Below are positions 12,319 to 23,843 of a DNA stretch of 64,000 nt, in pieces. Source of the stretch: Flammula alnicola (taxonomy: Eukaryota > Basidiomycota > Agaricomycetes > Agaricales > Strophariaceae); contig JADNRV010000156.1 in the NCBI GenBank assembly GCA_015499995.1, positions 58,815 to 122,814 of the forward strand, in the 5' to 3' direction. How positions within the stretch are numbered: position 1 is the first letter of the stretch; every line of letters starts with the position of its first letter. Position numbers and translations under genes: made by a program. The notes beneath the pieces were generated by a model, which saw only the letters and a list, made by a program, of their open reading frames with translations, had not been told where the DNA came from and did no database searches.

Positions 12319-13325
12319 GCGAGAAGATACAACGTTACAAGATGGCAATGGCGGAGCACATTCAAACGTCAAACGTGTTGGGATTCAATGAGGAGGGGTG
12401 ATTAAAAGAGGAGGAAGACACGACACGTAGTGCAGGCGCCCGAAACCGCCGTTTTATAGCAGACGGGCCAGGAGGCGTCACAAATAGCTGTCAACGGCAA
12501 TGATTGGCTCGGAAATGAGAAAATCGAGGCGTTAATGTTCCTTAGTGTTTCACCTAGAATGTTTTTAATGTTCCATTACATAGTCTCAGTGATTTCCTGA
12601 TCAATCGGATCGTTAGGATCGCGGAGATTAGATTAGATAACATCTTCCGACGTTTTGGAGTAGAAAGCATCCTGTTCAGAATCTGCAGGCGATCGAATTG
12701 AAAAACGAGGACGACAAAATTAGACATCCACAAGTCGTGATGTGACAAACTTTATTTTGGCGCCCGGAAATGCCGATTACTAAATTGCGCAAATATTTTG
12801 GCGCTCATGTGCAGTGGCAGCGGCATTATCAAGCGCCCGTATATTCAAAAGGAGGAGCCGGTATTTTTCCTCGAGAATGAAGGCTTGAATGGAAGCCAAA
12901 GCTCGAACGGCAGGAACTAAGCTTAACCCGTGGTTGCTCCATGGTTATTGGACAGTTGTGCCTCAGGGCGAACTGGTCCGAGCAAGCCTTTATTAAGCAA
13001 TGGGAAATTGGACAGGGGAATACTTGACTTTATCGAGAGTACATAACTTCACCGGCATCACAAATGAACGAGGAAATGTGTGAAGAGAATCCTAATATGA
13101 CGGTGCTGTACTTGGATTCCGGGCCGAATCCCGGTACGGCGTGGATCACTCGACGACTTTGTGGTCGCTCTTTCCTCTCGTTTTCTCTGAGGCGTTCGCC
13201 ACATTCGCATTTCGCAGCTATAATGTAATCACCGGCGTTTGGCATTAATCGCGTTACATTCCTGCTTTCAGATACAGCTTATTCATAATTTAGGCGCCGA
13301 GGCCCGACCTACCCCTCGCGGCGTT
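12319..13325. other. Intergenic region
   Basis: No gene seen. It is the promoter side of the F-box gene at 12318 (-) and the 3' side of the aldo-keto reductase. ORFs of 64-71 codons show no motifs. Confidence 0.6.
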
Positions 13326-14724
13326 CTAGGCAAAAATATGGAGGGCGCCGAGATACTGATCCCTATCGTATCAGCAATCCAATCCTCCTCAGCTGAGCCT
13401 AATAAAGGCGACTTACATCCGGAGGGTTGTTGAACCTCAAATTCCTATCCAAGCCAGAGATCTGGGCCACCTCCTCTGGAGACAGATCAAAGGACGTGCA
13501 TTCCAAATTTTGGATCAGGCGTGCGCTATGGGAGGTTTTGGGGATGATAGCGAGTCCCCGGTGGGTGGCCCATCGAAGGAGAACCTGTGCGGGAGCCTTG
13601 TTGTGTTTGCCTGCGATCGCGGTGATGACGGGATGCTCGAACAGCTTGAGACAATCGATGGCTTTGTCAAATTTGAGTTGTACGAAGGATTGAGGTCCGA
13701 ATCTATTCACACGCGATGGAATCAATTTAAATACGTGAGTCATTCGGATGCTTGAACTGGACGTACGAAGAGTAAGCAGTCACAGCGATGCCCTCCGACT
13801 GTGCGTACGTCACAAGCTCCTCTTGGACGAGGTACGGGTGGATTTCGACTTGGAGAAGTGCGGGGCGGATACGCGCATATCGAAGAAGGTCCATGATAAG
13901 GGAGCTCTGAAAGTTCGAGATACCAATTGATTTGGTGAGGCCGATGTCGACGAGGCTCTCCATCGCTTGCCAGGTCTCCCGAATTGTTGCCTTGCTTTGC
14001 TTGACTTTTCCATCAAGGGTAGTCCAGCCTGAGGGGTACCTGACCTTTGGGTCGACGTATTGCAGAGCGATCGGGAAGTGCACGTAGAAGACGTCGAAGT
14101 AGCTGAAACATCATGACAAGGGTTCAATTTTACGGCACAATGTAATGCAGAACGTACTCGATACCCCACCATTCCAGCTGTTGGCGGGTAATGGGTTCGA
14201 CACGCTCCTTCTCGTGGAACGTGGTCCACAGCTTAGAGACAATGACGAGGTCGTCACGTTTCACTATGCCTTCATCGATAGCACGCTTGATGCCCGCTCC
14301 TGCCTCTTTTTCGTTCCCATAATCTATGAGCTAATGTCGTTAGAAATTCTAGTAATGGAACCCATTCAAGGTTACACACCAAAAGCCCCATCGAAGAGCC
14401 TGTAACCAGCCTTGATTGCGTCGTAGACGACGCCCGCCGTATTCTCGGTGACCTTCCACAACCCGAACCTGTTAAGCATTGTCTGATGAGAACCTCCTAG
14501 CCACCGAGTCAAAATACGCACCCGACTTGTGGAATCTCCCTGCCATTGTTGAGCCTGATGTTGGGAACATTGACTGTTCTGTCTCTGCTGGAGTTGGTGG
14601 TGTAGAAAGCGACCGAGGATGCTGGATTTCGATATCCTTGGAGGTTGATACCTACGCCCGCGGGAAACCTACAGCAGACTGGAAGCTTTCGAAGAGACGG
14701 GAGGCGCGTGAATAAGGAGGCCAT
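13326..14724 (-). CDS. Aldo-keto reductase, xylose/D-xylose-reductase type
   Basis: Six exons, complement(join(13326..13355,13417..13702,13767..14102,14158..14323,14380..14468,14522..14724)), 369 aa. All five introns are 53-64 bp. The conserved AKR order is complete: [23 protein letters not shown], then [15 protein letters not shown] with catalytic Asp94 and Tyr99, VIVSKLW with Lys128, and YVHFPIAL with His161. [22 protein letters not shown] and the short last exon ending YLGALHIFA complete the family pattern. This matches NAD(P)H-dependent reductases that turn aldoses such as xylose into polyols. The first 50 or so residues precede the usual AKR start, are rich in Arg, Ser and Leu, and have almost no acidic residues. 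They look like a mitochondrial presequence, which is unusual for this cytosolic family. The exact substrate cannot be read from sequence. Confidence 0.9.
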
Positions 14725-15102
14725 AGCCCAACGTTCAACGTTCAGACCCAGGAGGAGCAGGACACTCGTGTTTCGGATTGGATGCTAAAAATATATCGGG
14801 CCCTTTTCTGGATCTTGCGTTGTTGAGTTATAACACGTGCACGCAAAGGCCAAACTTCAAGCTTCAAGTTGTTCATCTTTCTTGTCAGTATATAACGCCC
14901 ATGAAAACTTGACCGAGTGACTCCTGGGCGCCAGGCGCTGACGGCCATGGCTATATAGACTAATCACCTGAATAATGAATGATACAGTTGGAATGTGACA
15001 GTGTTGATACAGTATATCAAACCATAAAATAATTGCTACATGGGTGAGAGTCTACGAGAAATTCACAGGGAGGCACAGTGTATCACCAGTTTTATAAGAA
15101 TC
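14725..15102. other. Intergenic region
   Basis: Promoter side of the aldo-keto reductase and 3' side of the zinc-finger gene. No gene or clear repeat is seen. Confidence 0.6.
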
Positions 15103-16885
15103 TCATCGACGAGATCTCCTGGACTTGTTGAAGGCTGCGGGCTTCTGGGTTTTGGTTTTGATGTTCTTGAGTTTGGGATTTGAAGGCTCCTTCGGGTCAG
15201 AAGCCGGAAACACCCTATTGAAAATACGCGGATGGCAAAGTTTGAAATGCCGCTTTACCGAATCCCTGCGCGCAAAACCTTTCTCGCAGAGGACGCAACG
15301 GTCCTTGAGTCCTCCTACATGGGTCAAGACGTGTTTCTTGACGTCGCCTTTGCTCTTGCACACTCGCCGGCAGCCCCGCCTATTGCACTTGTACCTGAGC
15401 TCGCACCCATGCATGTTGTTGCTGGAGTAGAGAGACGAGTCCGCCTCTCCTCGATCCTTCAATTTCCAGTAGGCCAGCTGGTCTGTAACGTCGCGCTCGT
15501 CTTGTATCGCCAGCGCGGTTTCCGGATCGGACGCGACCTCGTCAGTAGGAACTGTTGACGTCCTGCGTTTCTTCGACGGTCTCGATGGCGAGGCCTCGCG
15601 CGTCCGCTTGGCTTTCAGCGATGTCGCTTGGCTGGTAGAGGAAGAAAGGATAAGAACCCGCTTGAAAGTCGCCTAACGATAGCACTTACGCGGCACACTC
15701 GGTCTTAACGAGTGCGTTAACACCAGGGCTGACGCTACGCGTCCTAGCCGTCCTTGCTGGGCTTCTGACAAGGGATAAAATGAGTCTGAAACCAACTTAT
15801 ATAGGCGTACGATGGTGGAACCTACTGGAAGGATATCTCGTGGCGGTCCTCGTCCTCCTGGTCGTCAGACTCAGGCTCGAAATCGGCGTCCTTCTCGTAA
15901 ATTTCGGAGTCGGTCTCGTAGTCAGCATCCTTCTCGTCGTCGAAGTCCTTCTCATAATCTAGTGCCTGATTGACATCGACCTCATCCGCGGTGTAGGCTT
16001 CTGCCTCGTCTTCGTTCCTGCCGAAAGAAGAATATGTTCAGAATGTAGCTCACAGACATGTGACGGGCTTACTTACTCGAAGAAGGCCTGCTCCTCAGCT
16101 GAAAACTGTTGAACGTAAGCCGGCCTGTTAAAAGAATCAAAATGACAGTTCACAGCCATCTGACAATGTCCCTTACTCGGAGCCCAGCTCGTGCTGACCA
16201 GTTGCGGTCTGTGAAAAGTGAACCGGCCTGCTCAAAGAGTCAAAATGGTAGCTTACAGCCATCGGACAAAGGCACTTACTCGGAGGCCTGCTCGTCTCGA
16301 TCCACCTCGCTTTGGGAATAGTGCTCGCCCAACGATGTCTCCGTTATTACTGGTGAGCTTCTGCATGAGAAAAACACAGTCAGAACGCGATCGCACACGA
16401 GGCCTGTCGATAATACCACGCACTCAGAGGACTCAAGCTCCTCGTAGTCGCAACCACTGAAGAAAGAGTCCAAGGGATCATCGATAATCTCCCGTTCAAA
16501 GCCATCTGCCGAATATAACAAACTGTCGTTACCGAACCATCGGTCGAGGGAGCTGAAAGAACTGCGTTTGCCAGTGCTGCTGCCAGGGATTGGCCCGTTC
16601 ACCGACTCTAGATAAAGGGGAGTGTCGATGTCCTCGAGAGTTGCCCAAGAGGCGAGAAAAACGTCGTGCATGAGTGGGATCTTGAATTGAAGCTGGAAAG
16701 ACGGACCGGCCGAAAAGAAAAGAAGAAAAGAGGGGGGATTTTAGTTCGTTAGTCCACGCAATCGATAGAGGCTGTATAATCCCCCGGTGCTCACCTACTT
16801 GCGCAAAGACGATTTTATGTGGATCAGTCCTGAAGGTCAAGCGTAAACGCTGCGCGGAAGGGAAAGAAAAGTTGAGCAAAGACAT
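15103..16885 (-). CDS. C2H2 zinc-finger protein (probable transcription factor)
   Basis: Eight exons give 443 aa: complement(join(15103..15631,15690..15764,15826..16017,16077..16124,16177..16227,16280..16360,16424..16692,16799..16885)). The start is ATG 16885 (MSLLNFSFPSAQ). If the 106-bp first intron is wrong, ATG 16671 (MHDVFLASW) would be the start. The middle is strongly acidic (Glu/Asp/Tyr runs). A basic stretch, KAKRTREASPSRPSKKRR, looks like a nuclear localisation signal. Near the C-terminus are two C2H2 fingers: YKCNRRGCRRVCKSKGD...HVLTH (C-x4-C, H-x3-H) and CVLCEKGFARRDSVKRH...CH (C-x2-C, H-x4-H). The layout (acidic region, NLS, fingers) fits a DNA-binding activator. All introns after the first are in phase 2, and the two small exons at 16177-16227 and 16077-16124, with their introns, are tandem duplicates. 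No target is known. Confidence 0.85.
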
Positions 16886-18968
16886 TATCGATTAGGAAAT
16901 ATATGGTTGACAACTGGATTTGGGTCCATTTCGCGAACAAAGAAGGCGTCGTCCGGAAACAATGGGCCATCAGCAAAGAAATATTTCGGTCCTACTCAGG
17001 ACCCATTTGCCAGAACATACCTTTCTTGGTAGTACACCGCTTTGTTGTTTTGTCTTCTTCTTTGCTCGTTCCTTGGTGTTCGCGTGCTCTTGAGAGGCGC
17101 CTCTCGTCAATAAAGTCTGAAGAATTCGTGATACCACTGACGCATCTGCCTGACTGTAATCCGAGAATACTTCGATGTTGTAAACGGAGGTGTTAAAGGC
17201 AGAAGATAAGAGCAATTTAGCGATTGTATTTCAATGAGCTGCTGATGGTTCCAAACCCAAAAAAAAAATTCCCACCCAGGCTGAGCGTTTTAGGGTGAAA
17301 AAAATGATAAATGACAAAGACAAATCTACGGTCAATCTCCGAGCCTACAAATTATGCTTGTGCGACTAGTCTCCTTGTAAGTAACCACCAACGTTTCCAT
17401 ATTCTATCTGTCCATTATATCTTCCAATGTTCCGTATTCCACCCATCATTCCTCCTGAGGTGTAAATTACGCTCTACCTAGTTGTGTTCTAGTCTAGAGT
17501 GGCTGTGGGCAGGGTAAACCTATAGAAAAATCTCGACAACATCTAACGGACAAGCAGGGCCAAAGAGATGGGTGGGAGCAAGGTTCTGGGACGTCCAGGG
17601 CATGGCGGACATGGGCCACTCGTCTTCCACCTTCCAAATCACATGGATTATTCCCGGCCTCGTCGAAATGATGGCAAGGGCATAGATAGAAGAGACAGAT
17701 AAATAGACAGGACAGGGACTCGGTCGCTGATTTATGGGCGGAAAATGCGAAAGTAAGGGACCCCCCTGGAACCCCCCTCCTCCAGCTTGGTGCTCGAGAT
17801 CTGTTGTTACAGACATGCACGTGGACGAGAACTGAGCTCTGAGTTAAATAATTATGGCGATTCTATAGGCCGCTTAATATAAAATAAAACTATGGTGAGT
17901 TGGGCCAATGTGATCACCTCTGCGATATGTACGCGTCTCGAGTTGGTCTCGCGGTTCGCGCGCGTGGCACACGTGAACATCAGTGATTCCTACGAACCCT
18001 TCGAAAAAATGAGATTATCACGCTCATTGCTCAAGCTCAAGCTTCAAGACTCGCCTGATAGCGCGTTATGACTGCATATTCATAAATTGTATATGTCTAT
18101 AAGCACCACGCATGGGGCTTGGAATTGTATAAAACAAATCGTAAAGCATCAGGCACGTCGGTGATCGGCAGAGTCATACGAGATCTAATCTAATCTACTA
18201 TCTTAGCTAAGTAGTATAAAGCGACTCTCACTGCCCTACGATTATGCGCTTTAGATTCAGAGGCTCACTGCACAAGGTTCGTCGTGAGAGGATACACAGA
18301 ATTAAGAGGGCGATAGGAGATCGTAAAAGTTGGACTCGGCGTTGGATGCTTGTCCTGGGAGGAGTCTTGACCGCGCCACTATGCGCATCGAACGGAATCC
18401 TGAGGCTGATGATTTTTCCGGATGAGGACAGTTGCGAGTAACCATTGGGGCGCAAGTGTGTCTATTCACAGATGGCTCGTCTTGATCGAGAGGGCATTTG
18501 GATAGATCTCCGTCTAGGTATACAGAGATCGATCTCGGTCTAACGAAGATGTTTAAGGTGGCACTGACCCTCAAAAAATGTAATGTATCGATATGGCTGG
18601 CTGTCTGTAAAAGGCGGCCGGGGTTAGGAGAAAGAAGAGATGTCTAGGTACAGGAGGATCAGGAAGAGCGAAGTCTCTATTCTGTACGAAAAGCTCTCTG
18701 CAAGTAGTAATTGATTGGTTGTGTTTGGGGTTGGAGGTCGGGCGCTGAGAGCGTCTTCTTGGTTTCCCATTGGAAAAGAGGCGTGGATAATTTTCCAATA
18801 GACACATGTATGTATGTAGTAGGTGACATCTTGGACAAGTGAAAAATACGTCAGGTTCGCGAGGGAGGCACTGATGTTGCTAAAATCCTGAATAGACAAT
18901 GGCCATATTTAAATATATGCATGTCGGTCTTTCCGGGATATGTGAAGAGAGATGTAGTTGCATGTCTG
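16886..18968. other. Intergenic region, possible small ORFs
   Basis: The longest ATG-started frame is 17520-17816 (-), 98 codons with a Gly/Pro-rich start (MSVTTDLEHQAGGGGFQGG). It has no recognisable domain or splice-consistent extension and is not claimed as a gene. Other frames at 18.2-18.9 kb are short and overlap one another. A+T-rich stretches at 17.84-18.2 kb show nothing further. Confidence 0.45.
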
Positions 18969-19154
18969 CTAGTTGGAGGCGCGGTACGTTGCGTCAGGCT
19001 GATTTTGGAGCCAGGTATGCGATAGAATAGCGTATATTGCGTGTTTTTCTAATACCTCTTGGATGACCTCCTCCTTCGTGTCATCGTAGCGTTGAGAACT
19101 AGAAAAATCTGTCGGGAGTCGATGGAACAGATCCAGATCTGCCGAGTTCCGCAT
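18969..19154 (-). pseudogene. HET-domain N-terminal fragment
   Basis: A 61-codon frame from ATG 19154 contains EEVIQEVLEKHAIYAILSHTW. The YAILSHTW core is the signature that opens HET (heterokaryon incompatibility) domains, proteins controlling cell death when unlike fungal individuals fuse. In intact mushroom proteins of this type the domain continues for more than 100 residues. Here the frame stops about ten residues later and no downstream exon with HET motifs is visible in the next 500 bases. It is probably a truncated relic, though an unrecognised intron cannot be excluded. Confidence 0.5.
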
Positions 19155-19427
19155 TATAAATCCCTTCCCACCAGATGCGCGATCAAATCACTTGCCCACA
19201 CAAAGTGTATGAGCCGGCCGGATGTCCGATAGACGCTTGACATCGCTGATCATGACTCGGATGTCGACGGTATTTCAGGTATTTCAGACTCTCACTCAGG
19301 TTCCCATTTTGCGTTATTCCCAGTCTTTCCCAGTTTTCCTTCAATATCTCGTCTGCTCATTACAGGTACCTTGTACCCGACCCCACAATGCACCCACTCA
19401 CCTTACCAACAGAACAATCCCATCACA

Positions 19428-20464
19428 ATGAGCGCACAATCAAGGACACGTCTTCCTGTTACCCAAGATGCACAAAGGCTTCCCTCTCCCATGTTCACCC
19501 AAGTTTCAAACCTCGATGAATACAGAATGGAAGACATGCCGAACTCCGAAGTTTACTATATGGCGTCTTTCATCCCGAAGGACACTGCAGACAGATGGTA
19601 CTCGGCGCTTTTAGCCCTTGATAGCTGCATGTCCCTCCCTCCTGTCAACTGAGGTGTTGTGGTGCTCACTTGGAGCCGAATAGGGTATCAACCCAAATTG
19701 AAGGTGTATGGACGTGAAGTAACTCAGTCCAGGAAGATCGCAGGTACGTACTGCATAGAGATACATCACCGCCATTGTAATATTCTCACATCACGAACTA
19801 ACAAACCTATAGCGTATTCGACCGACCCGAAGCTAATCTTGAAGTATAGTGGGAAAATTGTCGATATGAAATACAAGTACCCGGCTGTTCTGCGGGAGAT
19901 CCAGGACCAAGTGGAAGAACGTCTAGCGGTCAAGTTCAACCATGTCATGTTAAATCTGTACGAGGACGGGAAAGTATACATCGGTAATCATCGAGACAAT
20001 ATTGAGAATAAGTTAGACTGGTCGTTCAACACCTTTTTACGGATACTAGCTGATTTCTCCTTCTGCTCTGTAGGGTCATTGCGAGTGTTTCACTTGGCGC
20101 ATCTAGGACTTTTATTATGACCCGTGACAGACGGTCGAAGGGAGCTCAGTCTCCCGACAGGACGTCAAAATCGATGCCAGAGTCTTCAAAGCTCGAGCCT
20201 GAAGCAAATTCGCCCAAAGGACAGAGACAGCCGATCCCAGCTTTCGTGGATCGCAAGAGCTGGACGCTGGACTCTGGATCTTTAGTCGTTATGCAAGGAG
20301 AGACTCAAAGATACTGGAAACACGAGATTCCCAAGTATAAACTTATTCCACTTAATCGCGCTCACCTATCATCATTGACTATGCATTTCAGAGAACCAAG
20401 GGTGAAAGAGGGCCGGATCAGCCTAACATTTCGTCAACTCGAGTCATCGTCGTCCGATCATTGA
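19428..20464 (+). CDS. AlkB-like 2-oxoglutarate/Fe(II) dioxygenase (ALKBH2/3 type)
   Basis: Five exons, join(19428..19626,19684..19743,19813..20011,20074..20334,20392..20464), 263 aa. The family order is clear: WYSALLALDSWYQPKLKVYG, REVTQSRKIAAYSTDP, FNHVMLNLYEDGKVYIGNHRD, VIASVSLGASRTFIM, WKHEIPK and RISLTFRQ. The iron ligands are His and Asp of NHRDN and His of WKHEIP; the 2-oxoglutarate arginine is in RISLTFR. ALKBH2/3-type enzymes oxidatively remove methyl groups from 1-methyladenine and 3-methylcytosine in DNA or RNA. Between the SLG strand and the distal histidine lies a Ser/Pro/Lys-rich insert of about 45 residues, not usual in the core fold. Intron 1 (19627..19683) starts with GC rather than GT; this is the only junction that restores the conserved SWY. 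Other introns are GT-AG. Confidence 0.85.
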
Positions 20465-20851
20465 ACTTCTTGTCTTGCCGGTTTGCAATTGGATATTCAA
20501 ACCAAAACGGATGCTGTTCATTATCATTCTGCGGGTCTCTGTCCCTTGACCGCCATTCTCGACCTTACGATAAGTGATTAATGCATATGACTTATTATAA
20601 GCACCTCTGCTGCCGACTGTAGTGTACGTCGTTAAGCAACACAAAAAGAGAGCATATGATTGGCGGGTGATGTGGCCGTGCACCCACCGGATCCTGAGAA
20701 AAAAAGCAGTGCATGGCAGTGATGGTATAAAACGAAAAGCTTGATGCTTTGAGTTCCACCCTCTTGTTTCGCTGGTTCGAACAAGCCAATCCACCTCGAA
20801 AGACTTATTCCTTGCCTTCTAACGATTATAACGCCTCTTACGACCAAAGTC
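20465..20851. other. Intergenic region (promoter of the Pro-rich gene)
   Basis: No ORF with motifs. It separates the AlkB-type gene from the next gene on the same strand and would hold that gene's promoter. I see no clear TATA or repeat. Confidence 0.5.
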
Positions 20852-21533
20852 ATGTCTGCACGAGCTGCGCCTTCGCCGAGGCCGCGTCAGCCGTACTCAC
20901 CGCGCTGTCCTTCACCCCTAGGCCTCCCTCCTATGGGTTTCCCTCCGCTTGCGCCGCACATGGCTTTCCAGAGTCCTTCGTATCCCCTCACCCCGGAAAG
21001 GCCCATCCAACCCAAGGGCCCTTCTGAGGCAAGGGTTCCTTTTCCTCCGGAAGCGCGTCGTCCGCTGGCGGGCGCGCAGCGTCCGAGGTCCCAGCCTCCT
21101 GCACCTTTGACTCTCAATACGAAGCATCATCCACCGACTCAGCCGCAGTACCCTGGGACAGCTCAACCGGGCGCGAAGCAGGAGATGTCAACTCATCCTT
21201 CTCCGCCAAGCCCTACCCCTAGCGATACTTCGAGCCTGAGCCTGTATAGTGCAGACAGTGTCCACAAGAATTTCCCACTCGACGTCGTGAATCACAAACA
21301 ACAGGAAGAGGAGGAGAAACCACCGCGCTTGTTTTGTGGTTGCATTAGTGCGTCGCTTCGTTTTCGTAGTCATGATGCAGTTTTTCTAACGATCGTCGCT
21401 TGAATTAGATTTGCAAGCACTGTTTGGTTCCAAATCGAAACAGAGCAAGATCCTCGCTCCTCCTGCGCCGGTGCCTTCACCAGTTCCTCAGATGGTGCAA
21501 ACACGGCGACGACCGTCTCCGCTGAATCTATGA
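20852..21533 (+). CDS. Small Pro/Ser-rich hypothetical protein
   Basis: Two exons, join(20852..21347,21409..21533), 206 aa. The intron 21348..21408 (GTGCGTCG, then CTAAC, then TTAG) joins LFCGCI to NLQALFGSKSKQ in frame. The N-terminal 120 residues are dominated by Pro with Arg, Ser and Gly. Then come HKQQEEEEK, a cysteine-containing LFCGC and a Lys/Arg-rich tail ending RRRPSPLNL. There is no known domain, signal peptide or membrane segment. It is probably disordered, with possible SH3-type ligand motifs (PxxP). The function is unknown. Confidence 0.6.
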
Positions 21534-22278
21534 TGCTGCAAGTCTATTGTATGGGAAAATGGCTGGGAGAGGTGGCTAGAGTTGATGTATTTATCGCTTT
21601 GCATGTAGGCAGATTCGAGGAATTTGTCCATGTTCCTGTTGTTGACCCTGCCTATTTCATCTAGATATCCCAAATGCAATATATGAAATATCTCAACTCA
21701 TCTACATTTCGAGTTAGATTGAGGACGACAGCGAAGCGAGTCACAATTTTGCGCTATCGACGTTTTCCACACTTTTATTTCGAAATCTAATCAAGAGCCC
21801 ATCATCACAGTGGGCGAGCTTTTTTTAGAGGTTTAATGGTGGAACAATTCATAATACATGTATTAATATAATAGATCTCCTTTTATCAGGAGTAAGGAAT
21901 AGGTTTCGTTGGTCGTTCGTCTGCAAGGAATTGTTGTGTAGATGGGATCTTTCCGGTTTATGCTTCCGCAAGGTCTTCTGTCGTGCAACGCATCAGGCCC
22001 AGGCTACATAACTGGACGATTTGGACATTCAGACAGCGCTTATCTTGTTCGATAAGATGGCTTGAAATTTAGGGATTTTAACGCCTTGGTGCCATGTCCA
22101 ATTTAGGTTGACGGAAGGACCAACTTTGGACCACATGGTCGTTTCAAAGCTAATTCAAGCATCACCTGGATCCCTGTTTACAGCGGTTTCTACCCGACCG
22201 GCCCCAACATGCATTCCTGCGGGCAGTTGCTTACAGAAAAAGACAACGCCACTTTGACCACTTTGTTCTGCTATAAAA
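21534..22278. other. Intergenic region
   Basis: Short frames without motifs. It contains the 3' end of the Pro-rich gene and the promoter of the next gene, with a TATAAAA word at 22271-22277 directly before the next ATG. Nothing else is seen. Confidence 0.5.
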
Positions 22279-23843
22279 ATGATGCTCCAAGAAGACGGTG
22301 TTGTCACGAGGAACGTCAATTCTCTTACACTCTCTCTGAACCTCAACAACATCATGTGGCACTCAACTCGGGATATCCACCCTGTCACTCCTCTGGGTCA
22401 TTCCACCCGCTACAACACTGTCAAACCTCCCGACGCCCCTCGCTTCAATAATGCAGATATCGATCCTTGGGCTAACAATGCCCCCCAAGTTCTTGCATCT
22501 GTGACGCGAACCAGCAGCAAAACTAGAGCACCTAGTCTCAATAATGGGGATCCTTGGTCGACCAACAATACCTCCCAACTTCTTGCATCTGTAATGCGAA
22601 CCAGCAGCAAATCTCGCAATAATGCAGACCCTTGGTCTAACAATGCGTCCCAACCTCTTGCATCTGTAACGCGAACCAGCACCGAAGCTCGAGCACCTTT
22701 TCAGATATATTCTGGAGCTGCATACGGGCGACCAACTCCTCCTCGACGTGGTGTTCTTCCCGAGCCCTCCATCATAAGTTCAGAGCAGTGGCGTGGTGCT
22801 CAGTGGCACGGCCAGACATCCTGCGTCGAGTCGGGAACGCGAAGTAACTCTCGTTCGACTCCAGCCGTGCAAGGGAACTCTGAATCTCAGGGTACCAGCG
22901 GCAAAATGTATTCCACTAAGGCCATCCGATTGAAGGGTCTCACCCCGCCGCTGCCGCGCGTGTTGAAGGTGCATATCGGCGGACTGCTGGAACAATTCAG
23001 GTGGGAGTTGGTCAAACCCATGGTGGTTATATTCTCGCAGAAGACCCACGGCGAGCATTCCAATACGCTCCTCGTCGACTGGGTGTCCTCTCTCTCTGAT
23101 CCAGAAGGGGTGAGGGGCGGTGTGTTCTTCATGCGCTGTTCCGTCATCTCAGCGAGACCATTTTAACGCGATGCAGCAGTGGCACTTTAGTCCCACACAA
23201 ACCGCTCTCGAGCTTCAAGCGTATTTCTATCTCGGTCCCTTTGGTGGTGCGCAACCTCAGAAGGTCTGTTGAGGACGGTGTCATCGACCTGCGAGATGCT
23301 GATAGGATTCTCGAGTTCAACTGGGACGGGGATTTCTGCTTGTTCGCTCTGACCTTCAGGGGCCTACTGTCGGATCGACTCACGGTGCTCAAGATTTCTG
23401 GGTGCTTCATCAGCACCGACGACACTGTCGCGCTCCTGCACGCCTGCCCCAATGTCAAAACGGCCGACATCAAAAAAGTGTGCGAAGGGAGTGAGTGCGA
23501 CTTACCCGACACGCTAACGCCCAGTGCGGAGTTTTTCCAACGATACTATGACCTGTCTTCCTTCACGCTTGTGTCTACTGTGCCTTTGTCTCCTATTATA
23601 ATGCGGATGGCGTTTTTGCATAGATGCCCGACGGTAAAGCTTCTACTGGGCCCTGAAGCCACTGAAGATATCCTTGCGGCCATTCGTGGTTTCCCAAAGT
23701 TCACAAAGTTGACCATTCGCAGCTGTTATCTTCAGCCGGATGTTGTCGCTGCCATCCAAGGGATGTTCCGAATTTTAATTACGTGCCGGTGGTGTATGCT
23801 TAACGAAAACCCCCAAAGAACAAGGACAATCGATGTTTTCTAG
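22279..23843 (+). CDS. Hypothetical protein with N-terminal repeats and LRR-like C-terminus
   Basis: From ATG 22279 a frame runs to 23166. A second frame starts after an acceptor near 23148 (ATCTCAG) with ETILTRCSSGTLVP and runs to 23843. The linking intron or frameshift, somewhere in 23060-23150, could not be fixed. The N-terminus holds three imperfect repeats of NNADPWSNNASQ-LASVTRTSSK (about 22447-22690). The C-terminus contains LTVLKISGCFISTDDTVALLHACPN, a pattern seen in mushroom F-box/LRR proteins, though no F-box is visible. The best guess is a divergent member of that family. The segment FRWELVKPMVVIFSQ is hydrophobic but not a clear membrane helix. Confidence 0.5.
22447..22690 (+). 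repeat. Three tandem coding repeats, 75-93 bp
   Basis: Units begin at about 22447, 22540 and 22618 with AATAAT and contain CCTTGG, CTTGCATCTGT and GCGAACCAGCA at matching places. They encode variants of NNxDPWxNNxxQxLASVxRTSSK. Units differ by in-frame indels only, consistent with selection on a protein repeat. Confidence 0.85.
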
